A stretch of DNA of 64,000 bases from Symbiodinium natans (lineage: Eukaryota > Sar > Dinophyceae > Suessiales > Symbiodiniaceae): NCBI GenBank assembly GCA_905221605.1, contig CAJNDS010002428.1, positions 248,001 through 312,000 on the forward strand, in the 5' to 3' direction. Below the pieces are notes generated by a model, which saw only the letters and a program-made list of their open reading frames with translations, ran no database searches and was not told the origin of the DNA. The position numbers and the translations under genes are program-made. Positions 21,252 to 44,790 of the stretch are shown here, one piece after another. The first letter of the stretch is position 1, and each line of letters begins with the position of its first letter.

Positions 21252-22267
21252 GGGGACGAGGTGGGATGAGTACTTAGAGGTCAGGGTGCCAAGAATGGCC
21301 CAGTAGCGAAGGCTGGTCAACCACCACGTGGGCTGCGTGAGTTAGGGTCTTCAACAACCACATTGGTGTATGTAGAGTTCCTTGAAATATATGTATTTAT
21401 TTTTTGTTTTTGGGGCGAGAGTATACCGGGTGTCCTGTGGGGGATACGAACAATGAATGAAGGTCCTACTTCATGAGTGAAATTGTGCTTACGCGGGCGC
21501 GGATTCAGATTGGCAGCTTAAAAGCCCTAAGCCCTAAAACCCTAAACCCTAAACCCTAAATACATCCGACGGCAGGAGCTAGACGACACGGCAGCATCTC
21601 CTCTGCAAGGTTTGAGGTCGGTTTGGGAAGAACTGGGCTTGGGGTAGATTGGGGAGTAGCCCTAAACCCTAAACCCTAAACCCTAAACCCTAAACCCTGA
21701 ACCCTAAACCCTAAACCCTAAACCCTAAACCCTAAACCCTAAACCCGAAACCCGAAACCCGAAACCCTAAACCCTAAACCCTAAACCCTAAACCCTAAAC
21801 CCTAAACCCTAAACCCTAAACCCTAAACCCTAAACCCTAAACCCTAAACCCTAAACCCTAAACCCTAAACCCTAAACCCTAAACCCAACCAGGATTTCAG
21901 GTTCAGGAACCTCAAAGCCCAACATGGTCGAAAACCCGACAGCTTGACGCCCGAGAAGATCTAAACCCCAACCCCAAACCCAAAACCCCCTTGAGTTCTA
22001 AACACAAGCCTGCCCCGAAACCCCAAACCTCAAGACCGTGGTCTCCAAGTCGGAGACTAGGGGGTTGGGGGTTTAGGGCTTAGGGCTTAGGGGGTTGGTG
22101 AATTTCAGACATGCCGGCGCCGATTCATCAAGAAGGGCGCTGGAGGATCGGGGGCTGTGGGTATGTATGCAGGTTTGAATTTGGGGTTCTGAGGGGTCGT
22201 CGGGGGCTTAGGGTTTCTGCCGCCCTGCAATAAGGAGAAGATTGCCAAGCTCAAGGAGCAGCAGTGA
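16514..22267 (+). CDS. PSMA7: 20S proteasome subunit alpha type-4/7-like
   Basis: Ten exons in one unbroken phase: 16514-16542 (DAPTVDYVAR), 16873-16910 (FIARTQQKYTHR), 17651-17717 (GVRPFGISTLLGGFDNKG), 18171-18210 (YQTDPAGTYYAWK), 18480-18548 (ATAIGKNSKSVTDFLEKK), 19708-19746 (DATIRLALKGLLE), 20321-20350 (VTEASGKNIE), 20797-20862 (VVIVKEGGITWMPDDKLEPL), 22235-22267 (EKIAKLKEQQ, TGA). The RPFGIS-x-L, YQTDP-x-G and WKA-x-AIG motifs and the Lys-rich C-terminus are those of the alpha-4 (PSMA7, PAD) subunit, which forms the outer ring of the 20S core; alpha subunits are not themselves proteolytic. Nine exon segments are listed because the first may itself be split. Donors are GC at 16543, 16911, 18211, 19747 and 20351, GA at 17718 and 18549, GT at 20863. 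The N-terminal third (before VEDAPT) was not found between 14740 and 16514, so the gene is incomplete here or its exons escaped me. Confidence 0.92.
16661..16706. repeat. (TA)n with CATA
   Basis: Dinucleotide TA runs within intron 16543-16872. Confidence 0.9.
17346..17615. repeat. TTTAGGG and CCCTAAA arms of intron 16911-17650
   Basis: TTTAGGG 17346-17404, short spacer, then CCCTAAA 17482-17615, which ends 35 bp before the 3' splice site at 17650. Inverted arms within one proteasome-gene intron. Confidence 0.9.
17757..17832. repeat. TTTAGGG array in intron 17718-18170
   Basis: Follows the GA 5' splice site by about 40 bp and passes into TTGAGGG variants; a weak CCCTAAA counterpart lies at 18014-18045. 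Confidence 0.88.
20484..20759. repeat. TTTAGGG and CCCTAAA arms of intron 20351-20796
   Basis: TTTAGGG 20484-20532 and CCCTAAA/CCCTTAA 20688-20759 flank about 155 bp of unique sequence. Confidence 0.88.
21219..21250. repeat. Poly-G tract
   Basis: About 30 consecutive G in intron 20863-22234; capable of forming G-quadruplex. Confidence 0.97.
21658..21893. repeat. Long CCCTAAA array
   Basis: About 33 units with a patch of three CCCGAAA units in the middle. Lies in the last proteasome intron. Confidence 0.96.
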
Positions 22268-22532
22268 GACTGTAGGAGGGTTGGATCAGTGCTTCAGGTA
22301 TGGGGCTGTTCATTACACGGGCCAGGTTTTGGGCTTCGGGCTTTGCCGAGCTTTTGGATGAGAGTTAGGGTTTAGGGTAGAGGGTTTAGGGTCTAGGGTT
22401 TAGGGTTTCGGGTTTAGGGATTGAAGGCTCACAGAGCAGCTGTAGCAGCGACGGCGCGAAAAGCGCATCGGGACATCTGAGTCTTGCGCCTAGGTGGGCC
22501 AGGAGAGCGGTGACCAACGTTCTGAAGGGAGC

Positions 22533-22710
22533 TTCCCACATGGTCTAGGTAGGCCCTGGGGACATTTATTTTATTTTCCCTTATTGGGTTTAATTAAGAG
22601 GATCATGTTCAAAACCCTGAACCCTAAACCCTAAACCCTAAACCCTTATTGGGTTGAAGAGGATCATATTCGGGAATATGTTCCAGAGGGTTTTAAGGGC
22701 GTTCCCACAT
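22533..22710. mobile_element. M5 element with 9-bp flanking duplication and inserted telomere repeats
   Basis: TTCCCACAT flanks both sides (22533-22541 and 22702-22710), as a target-site duplication would. The interior matches M5 copies at 49470, 51505 and 57400 (CATTT...CCCTTATTGGGTTTAAGAGG then ATCATGTTCAGGAATA). Here CCCTAAA units (22612-22645) break the element, and the sequence around the break is repeated: CCCTTATTGGGTT...AAGAGGATCATGTTC occurs at 22578-22610 and again at 22643-22671. Confidence 0.82.
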
Positions 22711-22717
22711 AGTGCAG

Positions 22718-22784
22718 GAGCTGCGGTACTGCCAAGTGTTGGTCATTGCTCGAGCGAACAGGGTTCTCACCAAAGACGAGACAG
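22718..22784 (+). CDS. Candidate exon, unassigned
   Basis: Begins after CAG, seven bases downstream of the M5 duplication, stays open for 22 codons (ELRYCQVLVIARANRVLTKD, then ETG) and ends at a consensus GTGAGC. Composition and splice sites look genuine; the product is unknown. It may begin the next gene after the proteasome subunit. Confidence 0.42.
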
Positions 22785-22801
22785 GTGAGCCGCGCACAAA
22801 A

Positions 22802-23536
22802 TGAAACAGATCCCACCCTAAACGCTAAACCCTAAACCCTCAACCCTCAACCCTAAACCCTAAACCCTAAACCCTAAACCCTAAACCCTAGGGTTTAGGC
22901 TTGAGGGGTTACGTTCGAAGCTCAGACGTGCCACAGAATTGCCGATTTGCTTGCACGTTGGACATGGGCATCGTTCCTTCCATTCCCCATTCCTGGTTCT
23001 CTTCAGGACTTAGGGTTTATGAGGGTTTAGAACTTAAGGGCAAGAGGGCTGGAAGTGAAGCTATTGAAGCTATTGAAGATACAAACAACCTAAGACCCGA
23101 ACCCGAATGGCGGCGCGGCGGCGCGGTCGGGGGGGGGTGGGCGGGGGTGCCAGGGGCTGAGGGTGTGCTTTCGAGTTCAAAACATCTCACACTTCAGGTT
23201 TTTCCTGACCCCAGAGCTAGGGTTGTGTTTTGCGCTTAGGGTTGTGTGCTTTTCACAGTTCAGGGATTCGGGGTTTAGGGCTTGGAGCCAGGGTTTGTCA
23301 GGTTCAAGCGCTGAGGTTCTAGGGGTTTGCAGGGCGTTTAAGGTAGGGTCTGCATGGAGGGCTTCGCCAACATGACATGCCGAAAGACTTCAAGTTCAAA
23401 CCCTAAACCCTAAACCCTAAACCCTGAACCCTAAACCCTAAACCCTAAACCCTAAACCCTAAACCCCAAACCCCAAACCCTAAACCCTAAACCCTAAACC
23501 CTAAACGCTAAACCCTAAACCCTAAACCCTAAACCT
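22802..23536. repeat. CCCTAAA arrays 22802-22895 and 23397-23536
   Basis: Two arrays with CCCTCAA and CCCCAAA variants. Between them is mixed sequence including a GGCGGCGCGG run; no gene recognised. Confidence 0.88.
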
Positions 23537-23539
23537 TTC

Positions 23540-25700
23540 GAACCCTTGCGACTCTCAGCCTTAAAAACCTGAAATACCCCAAACCCCTCCACCCTAAACC
23601 CCCGACTGCTCCCAACTTGGACTACCTGAAGCAAGCCTTGCAAAGCAGAGTGGTCGTTGCAGTTGTGCTCACATATGAACGATAATCTTTGTTTTTTTTG
23701 GGTGTCCTTAAGCAAACCCATCCAACCTCAACTTCCAGCCCCTGGGTCTATAAACCCAAAGGCCAAACAGCCCAACAACCCCAAACCCTAGACCCTTAGG
23801 CCTGTAGGCCCTTTGTTCCTTAACATGGGCCCTTTAAATCGGGGCCCCTTATATACCCCTATACACCCATCATATGTCCAAGAAATCCCAAGGGCCGAGA
23901 CTACAGAACCCTTTAGAGGAGGTAAGGGACCATGGAGCTACCCTTAGATATGTCTGGGCCGAGGCCCAGGTAGAGCAGTCGGCGGAGCAGGACAGGGCGA
24001 CAACCTTTTGCAAGAACGGCCGGGGCTGCTCGCCATCTATACCTGTATCTGTACCTGTACCTGTTCTCCCTAGCTGCTACAAATCCGTGTATATATAAAG
24101 AATATACAAGTGCGTGTATATATTATGTATTCTTCTTATATATATATGTACAAATGGGTATATGTGTGTATATATATATATATGTATAGATGCGCAAATC
24201 CAAAGTCGCAGTGTTCTTTTGTGAGGGCTCTCTTTTTATGAAGGGTCTCGGGGGACCCTAGTTTAGAATAGCAAGCAGCCGAAGCGTTTTTGCTGTGGAC
24301 GTTAAGGTAAGAGTTTGGCAGCTCCGGAGGAAGCAATCGCAACGACAAGCAGCTAACGCCTCCCAACATTGTTGGTAAGATACATTCGGCGACTGGGGAC
24401 TCTTGGGATTCTGCTGCTAGTTCTAGCACGCGCGCTCGTGCGAGAGCTTAGTAGGGTCTCATGCCAAATGCCGTCCCCGAACCTTTCAACCCGACACTTG
24501 AGTCCTAAAGCCCCGCCAGGACGAGCCACCCGAGTTTGGGCGCGGGGCTCCGTTTTCGCCCCGAGCTTGGTGTCACTCGCGACCGCCTTCTACCGGTGCG
24601 AGGTTTGTAAGGAAGCACCTTTTTCATGTTGCGGGGTTTCTAAATTGTGGGCCCTTTTTGGGGTTTCTTATCGTAGTATGTTTCTCTCAAAAGAAGCCCC
24701 TTACTAAGCCACTGAAGGGTGTGAGGGCCCATTGTTGCGGCTTAGCATGGCTCCCGCGGCCCGTTCTAACCTGGGGAGGTTCCTCTTGGGGTTTCGGGTT
24801 TAGGGCCTCTTTTTTGGGGGGTGGACATCCTTGGCATAGGCTGGTCCTGAGCAGCTTCCTGAACGTCTCACCATCATGCGCGGGCCTCGGTTAGTGATGT
24901 TTGGGTGAGGAGAGGGTGGAGAGTTCAGTGGGGCTCCGGGGGCGGGGCGTGGAGCTGTGTGGGATGGCGCGCCATCTCGTAAGGTTTAAGCTCAAACTCC
25001 TGAGCCGTAATCCGAGAGAGTGGCTCAGGTGGGTTCTCTTTGCGTGGGCCGCTTTGTTCATACTTGTAGGATGGCTCAGAACGTCTTTTCTAGAATCCGG
25101 GCCTTGAACCTTGAATTCCGCAACCCTTTCAGCCAATAGTCCGAAATCCCTCTCAAGACCTTCCCTAAGCCCCAAAGCCCTAAGCCCCAAAGCCCTAAGC
25201 CCCAAAGCCCTAAAACCCTACCACCCTGAAACCCTGACGCCCTAAAGCCCGAAAACCCTTAAACCCTAGGTTTGGCGCAAACCCTAGAACCCTAAGAAAC
25301 CAAGGCCTCATTCTGCAAGCGAAGCCTTCACGAGACTCACTAGACCACTGTCTTCGGGTTGCGTGCACATATCATAGTACGCAAGATCTGGATTTGCTAC
25401 ATATAGTACTGAATATATACACACACAGACATGAGCCTAATACTCTCCCCTTAGAGTCTCTGCATATTGATCGCTACCCAAGATATTCTAATTCCATAGG
25501 GCCACAAAACCTAAAGATACCTTCAGAAAAACCCTACAAACCCTAGATTAAAACCCTGAGTCCCAAGTCCTTCAACCTTTGAAGTGCCCGAAGGGCTTTG
25601 GATTTCTTCCGTGCCTGTCGCGGGGCCCTTACCTTCAGGCCGAACCCGAAACTAGCCCCAATCCGTACAACCCCCAAGCCCGGAGACCCCCCTGCTACCT
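23540..25700. other. Sequence without a recognised gene
   Basis: Few telomere-type units. Contains TA-rich microsatellite at 24100-24190 and CCCCAAAG repeats near 25160-25215. Several 60-110-codon frames exist on both strands, none resembling a known family. One at 24961-25107 reads MARHLVRFKLKLLSRN with a hydrophobic stretch, but its context does not support a gene. Confidence 0.5.
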
Positions 25701-25774
25701 AGGGTTTAGGGTGAAGGGTTCCCCCATGCCCAACCTAAACCCTAACCCCTAAACCCTAAACCCTAAACCCTAAG

Positions 25775-25855
25775 CTCTTCTTGAACTCCTACAAGCCAGG
25801 CTTCGTGAACTTCTGCGTTCGCGGCCTCGTGGGAGCGATGGGGAGGCTCCCCTGA
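25775..25855 (+). CDS. Candidate exon, unassigned
   Basis: After AG and a CCCTAAA array; 23 open codons (LFLNSYKPGFVNFCVRGLVG, then AMGR) end either at a GC donor (25846) or run on to TGA at 25853-25855. Followed by TTTAGGG (25869-25920), the usual flanking pattern. Could be the last exon of an unidentified gene. Confidence 0.45.
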   Translation, partial: LFLNSYKPGFVNFCVRGLVGAMGRLP

Positions 25856-26997
25856 ATATTGGGGCTTGGGGTTTAGGGTTTAGGGTTTAGGGTTTGGGGT
25901 TTAGGGTTTAGGGTTCAGGGTTATAGCGACAGTAAGTTCTGGGGTTGGTTTGAGGAGCATGTCCCGCACACGAGCTTGCTCATGGCTTTGCTTTTGTGGC
26001 TCCTGCCATGAACTTCTTCCTATTTTACTCCCCTTTGATGGTCCGCTTCCCCGATGCCTTTTTACCACACTGCAAGAGATGAGTGCGGGTGTGGCCGCAA
26101 TCCACCAGACACGACGCAAGTGGCATTGGTAGAGCGCTTTTGGCAGCGAGTGCCTAGCAGTTGATGAGTTTTACACAATTAACAGAATCTCATGCAGTGG
26201 GCAGCTTCCTGCCCTATACATACTTCCAAAACTTTGAGGACCCCGCCGCAGGACTTATTTGCTCTACAGCTTGCGAACTTTACCAACCCTAAACCCCAAA
26301 ACCCTCTCGCTGAACCCACGTCATCTTCGTCAGAGCATCGCTGAAGAACTGGTGGCCAGGTGTTTTGCCTTCGATGCTTGCGCTGACGGCCTGGCCTGGC
26401 GCTCAAAGTGATATGGCCAGCTCTCGAAATCATGGCCCCTTTTTTGGGTACCCCAAATAAGAGGGGCCGCCTTGTAATAAGGACCCCCAAAGAGACCATG
26501 TTTTCGAGAAGTGACCATATCAGAGTATTATAGGGCTTCCGCTTTGAATGTGTCGAAGGCCCCTGCTCTGGGGTGTGGTTTTGCAAATACGTGGATTGTT
26601 GTTCATAGTGGCTTTGGGCAAATGCAGTTATTTTCCCTTTGGCATTGTGGTGGGCGCACAAATAAGTACAGTAATAAGTATATATGAATATATTTATTTT
26701 TTTCTATTTGTATTTATGTAGAAGTATATGTAGAACTACACGTATATGTTATATTGTTGAATGTTATATTGTTGATTTTATAAGGTTTTGGGGATATCAA
26801 CAATAAGGAGAATACTACTTCCATCCAACCCTGTAGCTCCGAAAGCCATCTGAGAGTCATGTCACCTTCAACCCGTAGCCTTCCTGACCCATTTCTGAAT
26901 CTGCGCAACCTTGTCCCCTTAGTCGAGTCCATATCCTGAAGCCCGAAGTCTAAAACTAAACCTTCAGCACCCAAACCCATGTACTTTTGCATATATG

Positions 26998-27090
26998 TAT
27001 ATATGTTTATATGTATCTATATATATATATATATATATTTATTTATTTGTTTATATTTATATTTATAGTTATATTTATATTTATATACAC
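26998..27090. repeat. TA/TTTA-rich microsatellite
   Basis: TATATG, (TA)n and TTTA runs; no gene seen from 25860 to 27550. Confidence 0.85.
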
Positions 27091-27558
27091 ACACCTCCTA
27101 AATGATTGCATACTCGCTACACAATAGGTACCATTCTTCTACATCTACTCTCTAGCTCAGCTTTTTATCCCTTTCCGGCTGCGCGAGCCCTATCCTGTGC
27201 TTCCTCATCATTGCTGAACCCTAAACCCTAGACCCGAAACCCTAAATCCCAAACCCTAAGCCGCAAACTGCAAGCCCCAAACCCTAAACCCTAGACACTC
27301 CACCGCTCAGCCTTGCACCCAACAAGTTTAAGGCCTTGGCCCCCTGTAAGCCCCTGTAAGCGTTGAGTACCGCCCCCCCGCCCCCCCCCTCGCGCCTTCA
27401 AGCCTAAAGCCCCCCCCCCCCCCAACACCCCCCAAGCCCCTTTCAACCCCTCTTCAAGCAAAGACCCCTCAACCCGCCCCCCCCCCGCCCGCACCCCAAC
27501 CCGGGGGACCACCCGTAAAATCCTAAACCCTGAGCCCCCGCCTGACAACTCTCCTCAG

Positions 27559-40246
<12,688 letters not shown>

Positions 40247-40330
40247 GCTCATAGCTCGGCTGCGGGGGCGTACCTCCTTTAAGGGTTTAGGGTTTAGGGT
40301 TTAGGGTTTAGGGTTTAGGGTTTAGGGTTA

Positions 40331-40449
40331 CTAGGACCGGGAGTAGGGAGTAGGCCATTTTTTCATTCTTTTAGGGTTGGGGTTCCCTTATAATCCTCTT
40401 AAAAGCAAAAAGGGTACCGTTTTTATTCCTAGGCTACTCCCGGGTCTAG
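40331..40449. mobile_element. M8 inverted-repeat element
   Basis: CTAGGACCGGGAGTA and its near-exact complement TACTCCCGGGTCTAG bound 119 bp with a second internal pairing (CCATTTTTTCATTCTTTT / AAAAGCAAAAAGGG). Confidence 0.75.
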
Positions 40450-40574
40450 ACTTTTTGTCATAGTGGCGAACCGTTTTACAGTTTTCATTGTACTTAAACT
40501 CAGTAAGGAATAGAAGCTTAAATTTTAATACACTCCCAACCATGGTTTAGTTAAGGGGCCCTTCATTTGTACAG

Positions 40575-40684
40575 CATAGGGGTCGGAGTAATTACCAATA
40601 GCATTCCCTTCATGGTCCCTTTGTAAATATACGAGAATAACCCCCAAAACCCTGTTCGAACTATCAGCTGAACCCTTGATCATT
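40575..40684 (+). mobile_element. M6 element
   Basis: AGGGGTCGGAGTAATTACCA ... GCATTCCCTTCATGGTCCCT ... AACCCCCAAAACC; aligned to 41727 and 49612 over nearly its length. Confidence 0.68.
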
Positions 40685-41213
40685 AGGGCTGTAAGATTGA
40701 TTTCTTTACTTGTAACCGACTTAGAGCCATCCATGAACTTTCAAGTGCCCAAATCCCTAACCCTGGGCCCTAACCGCGTGTTGGTGAGGTTCCGGCGGAA
40801 CTTTGGTGTCGGCGGTGATCTGGGCAGATGCCGGCCAGGCTCGAACCTTTTATTTGGTAACCCAGTGGTACCCGTTTGCCCTTTTTGGGTTCTGGGTTCC
40901 TCTTCAAAAGCAACCAACCCCCAAAAAGGGCACCCTTGTTATACTATGGTTCCAAGTCAAGGAGTAAGCCCAAGCCCTTAAACCCTGAAACCTCAACTAA
41001 ACCCTGACTCCTGAGCCCGCTCGGAATCCGGAACGTACGTGTGCAAGTTGCCGCTGGCCTCCTGGAGTTGAGGGTTTAGGGTTTAGGGTTTAGGGTTTAG
41101 GGTTTAGGGTATTTTGTTGCTGAAGCTCCAAGGATTTGCTGGTTTCGGGTTTAAGGTTTAGGGTGGATAGCGGCATTGGGGGCATTTGTTCTTGTCGCGG
41201 TGCGGACAGAGTC

Positions 41214-41310
41214 TAAACCCTAAACCCTAAACCCTAAACCCTAAACCCTAAACCCTAAACCCTAGACCCTAGACCCTAGACCCTAGACCCTAGACCCTAT
41301 ACCCTAAACC
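41214..41310. repeat. CCCTAAA then CCCTAGA array
   Basis: Seven CCCTAAA units pass into five CCCTAGA units. Confidence 0.94.
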
Positions 41311-41403
41311 GCCTTGAAAGGATCGCTGCCAAAGTGTGCGGCCCGTAGCATGGAACCGCAAAAAAAACCCACACAAGCAGTGAACTTGGCCCCGTTTAGC
41401 GTT

Positions 41404-41549
41404 AGGTTTTATAGAGTTTAGGTTTAGGGTTCAGGGTTCAGGGTTCAGGGTTCAGGGTTCAGGGTTCAGGGTTTAGGGTTTAGGGTTTAGGGTTTAGGGT
41501 TTAGGGGTTAGGGTTTAGGGTTTAGGGTTTAGGGTTTAGGGTTTAGGGT
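41404..41549. repeat. TTCAGGG then TTTAGGG array
   Basis: Six TTCAGGG units and about eleven TTTAGGG units; mirror of the variant structure at 5616-5785. Confidence 0.94.
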
Positions 41550-41726
41550 GACCCCTGACTTGCGCAGAGGTCCGGAAGCTCTAAACCGTGCATCCTGACA
41601 TCCTGAAAACTTCAACCCCCCCCGAACGCTGTGGTTCTTTGCTGTAACCTTAGGTTTAGGGTATAGGGTTTCGGGTTTCTTGTTTCGGGTTTAGGGTCTA
41701 GGGTTTAGGTCGTTAGTTATTTAATA

Positions 41727-41828
41727 TGGGGGGGTCGGAAGAGCTACCAATGGCATTCCCTTATGGCCCCTATATAAGTATACTATAACACCTCCCGCAA
41801 ACGCTTTTGAAATTATTTAGGCCCCTAC
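41727..41828 (+). mobile_element. M6 element
   Basis: GGGGGTCGGAAGAGCTACCA ... GGCATTCCCTTATGG ... ATTATTTAGGCCCCTA. Confidence 0.7.
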
Positions 41829-41889
41829 ATTCGCCTTTTTGGGCTTCATGGTCTTCTTCATCAGGCTGCCCTCAACCCTGGCAGTAAGA

Positions 41890-41993
41890 CCCTAAACCCT
41901 AAACCCTAAACCCTTAAACCCTTAAACCCTTAAACCCTTAAACCCTTAAACCCTTAAACCCTTAAACCCTTAAACCTTAAACCCTTAAACCCC
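41890..41993. repeat. 8-bp CCCTTAAA array
   Basis: Three CCCTAAA units pass into about eleven CCCTTAAA units, an 8-bp derivative. Confidence 0.95.
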
Positions 41994-41995
41994 AG

Positions 41996-42073
41996 CTCCT
42001 GGAAGGGGATTCCGCAGCCAACACGGCGATTTCCGCCAAAGATGTGGGGGTAGAGGCCGCCATAGACAAGTAA
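41996..42073 (+). CDS. Candidate exon, unassigned
   Basis: Starts right after the CCAG ending the CCCTTAAA array; 25 open codons (LLEGDSAANTAISAKDVGVE, then AAIDK) end at TAA or, equally, at a GTAAGG donor at 42070. G-rich sequence follows. May be a further exon of the ketosynthase-like gene or of the next gene. Confidence 0.42.
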   Translation, partial: LLEGDSAANTAISAKDVGVEAAIDK

Positions 42074-42579
42074 GGGCCTGGAGTGTTGGGGTTTGAATGC
42101 GTCTGGGATTCCCCTAAACTCTATAAACCCTGAAACGCTAATTCAGCCCGAACTCCCGGCCTTTCATCTCGAATCTTAGCAGCCAAATTCCATGAAAATC
42201 CAAGCCCTGAACCCTCAACCCACCCCCAGACCCTAGACCACGTTGAGGGTACACTAAAAACGAGCCCAAAAATATATAGTGGGCAGCGCTACCTGGAGTC
42301 ATGATATTGCGTAGGATTTAGACCCTAAAGTCATAGTGTTGAGGGCTCCTACCACCACATCCCAAACCCTGCTCTTTAGAGGTCTACAGGCTTCTTGGGC
42401 TTCGAGGTTTCCAGGGTTTCTTTGGGCGGGGTCTGGTCAGCTCCTAAACCGCTGGCTCTGTGTTTCGGGCACTTTTTGCGACGGTCAGGAGCCACGGCGC
42501 CCTTCCGCGATCCTGCGCGAGCTTGGTTGAAAAGTCAGGATGCCTCTTGAAACTGGGAGCCCGCCAGGTCAGGAGGGAT

Positions 42580-42673
42580 TAGGGCTTAGTGGTTAGGGTT
42601 TAGGGTTTAGGGTTTAGGGTTTAGGGTTTAGGGTTTAGGGTTTAGGGTTTAGGGTTTAGGGTTTAGGGTTTAG
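42580..42673. repeat. TTTAGGG array
   Basis: About thirteen near-perfect units. Confidence 0.94.
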
Positions 42674-42679
42674 CTTCAG

Positions 42680-44189
42680 GGGGCTTCGGGGTTTCAGGAT
42701 GCCCCAGGTTTGGGGTACGGAGTGCAGCATGTACATCTCCGCGCTCGGCCCGAGTTTGCTGAAGCAACATGTTGGGCGTTTGTATGAAGGGGGGCCACAT
42801 CTCCTGTACAGCCGCGCGAGTCCTGTGCACCGGGTGGCAACACCTGCAAGAGCACAACATAGCAGTCGTGATGGATGCTAAGCATGAGCGAACTATGGGG
42901 CTGCCGAACTGCCATGTCTCCGTCGTGAGCTCCTTGTGCTTGCGACAACATGGCATGTACAAATTACGATCCTTTCCTTGGGCATGTCCTTTTAAAGACA
43001 ACATGCTGTTTGCACAGACGCATGTATGTGTGCAACTACTGTCGCTCTTTACCTCTTTCTTTGAGATGGTCACCTCGCCTTTGCCTGGAGAATTCAATTT
43101 AAGTCTATCATTGCGTCTCGTAACTCTGCTTCTATTGTGAGCCCTCCCCTCCACGCGACCTGTAAAGCCTCCCGTGCCGCAGGCTAAGTTTTGCAGGCTC
43201 GAAATCCTCCAACCGAGTCCCCCAATCCCAAGCAGCCTTCAGCGTCAAGGCGCTCTGGGTCGGGAATGGCGCGGAGCACCCTGAACCCCCTGAAGCCCAA
43301 GTCATGAAAGCCATAAATAAGGCTCCAAAGCCGCACCCTTCCCCCCGTTTCCCGAAAGAAGAAGGTGCAATACGAGCATTGCAAAGCCTTCTACCGCCTC
43401 ACCGCAGCCCAACAAATCCGAAACCTTAACGGGCTCAGCCCCCTAAACCCTCATCAACCGGTATCCTAAACCCAAGCATGCTCATGCAAGCTGAGGCCCC
43501 GCAACCCCAAACCCTCTGCTGCTGCACTATGGGAATTATAGAGGGACTGTGAGGGGATCAGGGTCCGCGGCCTTTTGAAACCCCGAGAAGCCTAGCCCCT
43601 GGAGACAAAACACTCAAGACTACACCCTGAACCCTGGATTTAGGTCAAGCGGCTGACCCTGAACCCGACCCTAAAAACTTTAACTTAAACACCGAAACTC
43701 TACACGCTATATATAACCCCGAGCCCAACCTGTCCATCCCGCAACGCCAAGAGTTTTCTGAGACCCCAAAACCCGAGAACCACCGAGAGCACCTTTAGAC
43801 GTTTAAACGAATACTAGTAGCTTGGTGCTAAAGCACGCATGAACCTTCAAGCAAGTATGGGTCTTCTACTTTATAGGAATATGGCTCCTTTCATGTATAG
43901 GTATACTGAAGGTGCCCAGCAAGAAGACCTGTGGTCTGGGCCTCTTCAGACACCCCATGCCCTAAAGTCCCTGAACGCTGCAACTTCCCTGAACTCGTGC
44001 TCCTGTTCAAAGTTCCCCTGTTAGAACACGGCCCCCTCGTACGTAGAGTGAGCTGACCACATTTAGGGCTCCCATGCCCTCCATCCTCCCGAAAGAGGCT
44101 GGCTGCGAGATCATGGTGCCTGGGAGACAGTCCAGGGTTTGAGGTTGGGTGTTTTTAGGTTCAGGACCCTCCAACCCTAAAACCCTAAG
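42680..44189. other. Sequence without a firmly recognised gene
   Basis: Almost free of telomere-type arrays. Includes a minus-strand 163-codon frame (42663-43154) and a possible + exon near 43362-43411 (KKVQYEHCKAFYRLTAAQ, after AAAG). Neither could be assigned. Confidence 0.45.
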
Positions 44190-44275
44190 CTACTATTTGC
44201 TTAAGAATCCCAAAAGTAAGTGTAAAAACAATGATCCCTATATTGCCCTTCGTAGGGAAGAACCTTTTTTTACTC
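44190..44275. mobile_element. M2 element, partial
   Basis: CTACTATTTGCTTAAGAATC begins the element; inner AATGATCCCTATATTGCCCTT...GGAAGAA matches 57171 and 61976, but the right arm is lost. Confidence 0.65.
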
Positions 44276-44344
44276 AGGGTTCAGGATGCTTTGCAGGGGG
44301 TGAATAGCTTCACCCCCAGAACAACCCCCCAAGCCCTCCCAACG

Positions 44345-44790
44345 TCAGAGCAACCCCTAAACCCTAAACCCTAAACCCTAAACCCTAAGCCCTAAACCCT
44401 AAACCCTAAACCCTAAACCCTAAACCCCAAACCCCAAACCCTAAACCTCAGCTCTCCTTATCATGGAACCACCATGTGGTGTTTCTGAGCTCCCCACACC
44501 GAGTGCCACCCGGGCTGCTCACAAAGGCTTTAGGGCTTTCAGGGTTTGGAGTTTAGGGTTTGGGTTTGGGGTTTAGGGCTTGGGGTGTAGGGTTTGGGGT
44601 TTAGGGTTTGGGGTTTAAGGTTTGGGGTTTAGGGTTCAGGGCTTTTAGTGTTTGCGGTTTAGGGCTCAGGGCTTCTTAATGAGGTTTGGAGGTTTAGGGG
44701 TCTAGAGGTTTTAGGGGTTGAGAAGTTTAAAGGTTTGGAGGTTTAGAGGTTCAGGGTTTAGAAGTTCAGAGTTCAAGTTTAAGCTCATCT
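44345..44790. repeat. CCCTAAA and TTTAGGG-like arrays around a candidate exon
   Basis: CCCTAAA at 44345-44450, degenerate TTTAGGG/TTTGGGG at 44530-44790, with the exon candidate 44452-44526 between. Confidence 0.85.
44452..44526 (+). CDS. Candidate exon, unassigned
   Basis: Follows CTCAG, open for exactly 25 codons (LSLSWNHHVVFLSSPHRVPP, then GLLTK) and ends at a GC donor. Flanked by the typical C-rich and G-rich arms. Identity unknown. Confidence 0.42.

Noticed and set aside
26179-26661. 160-codon minus-strand frame
   Set aside because: Runs through an M3-like element fragment (about 26440-26490) and has no recognisable domain.
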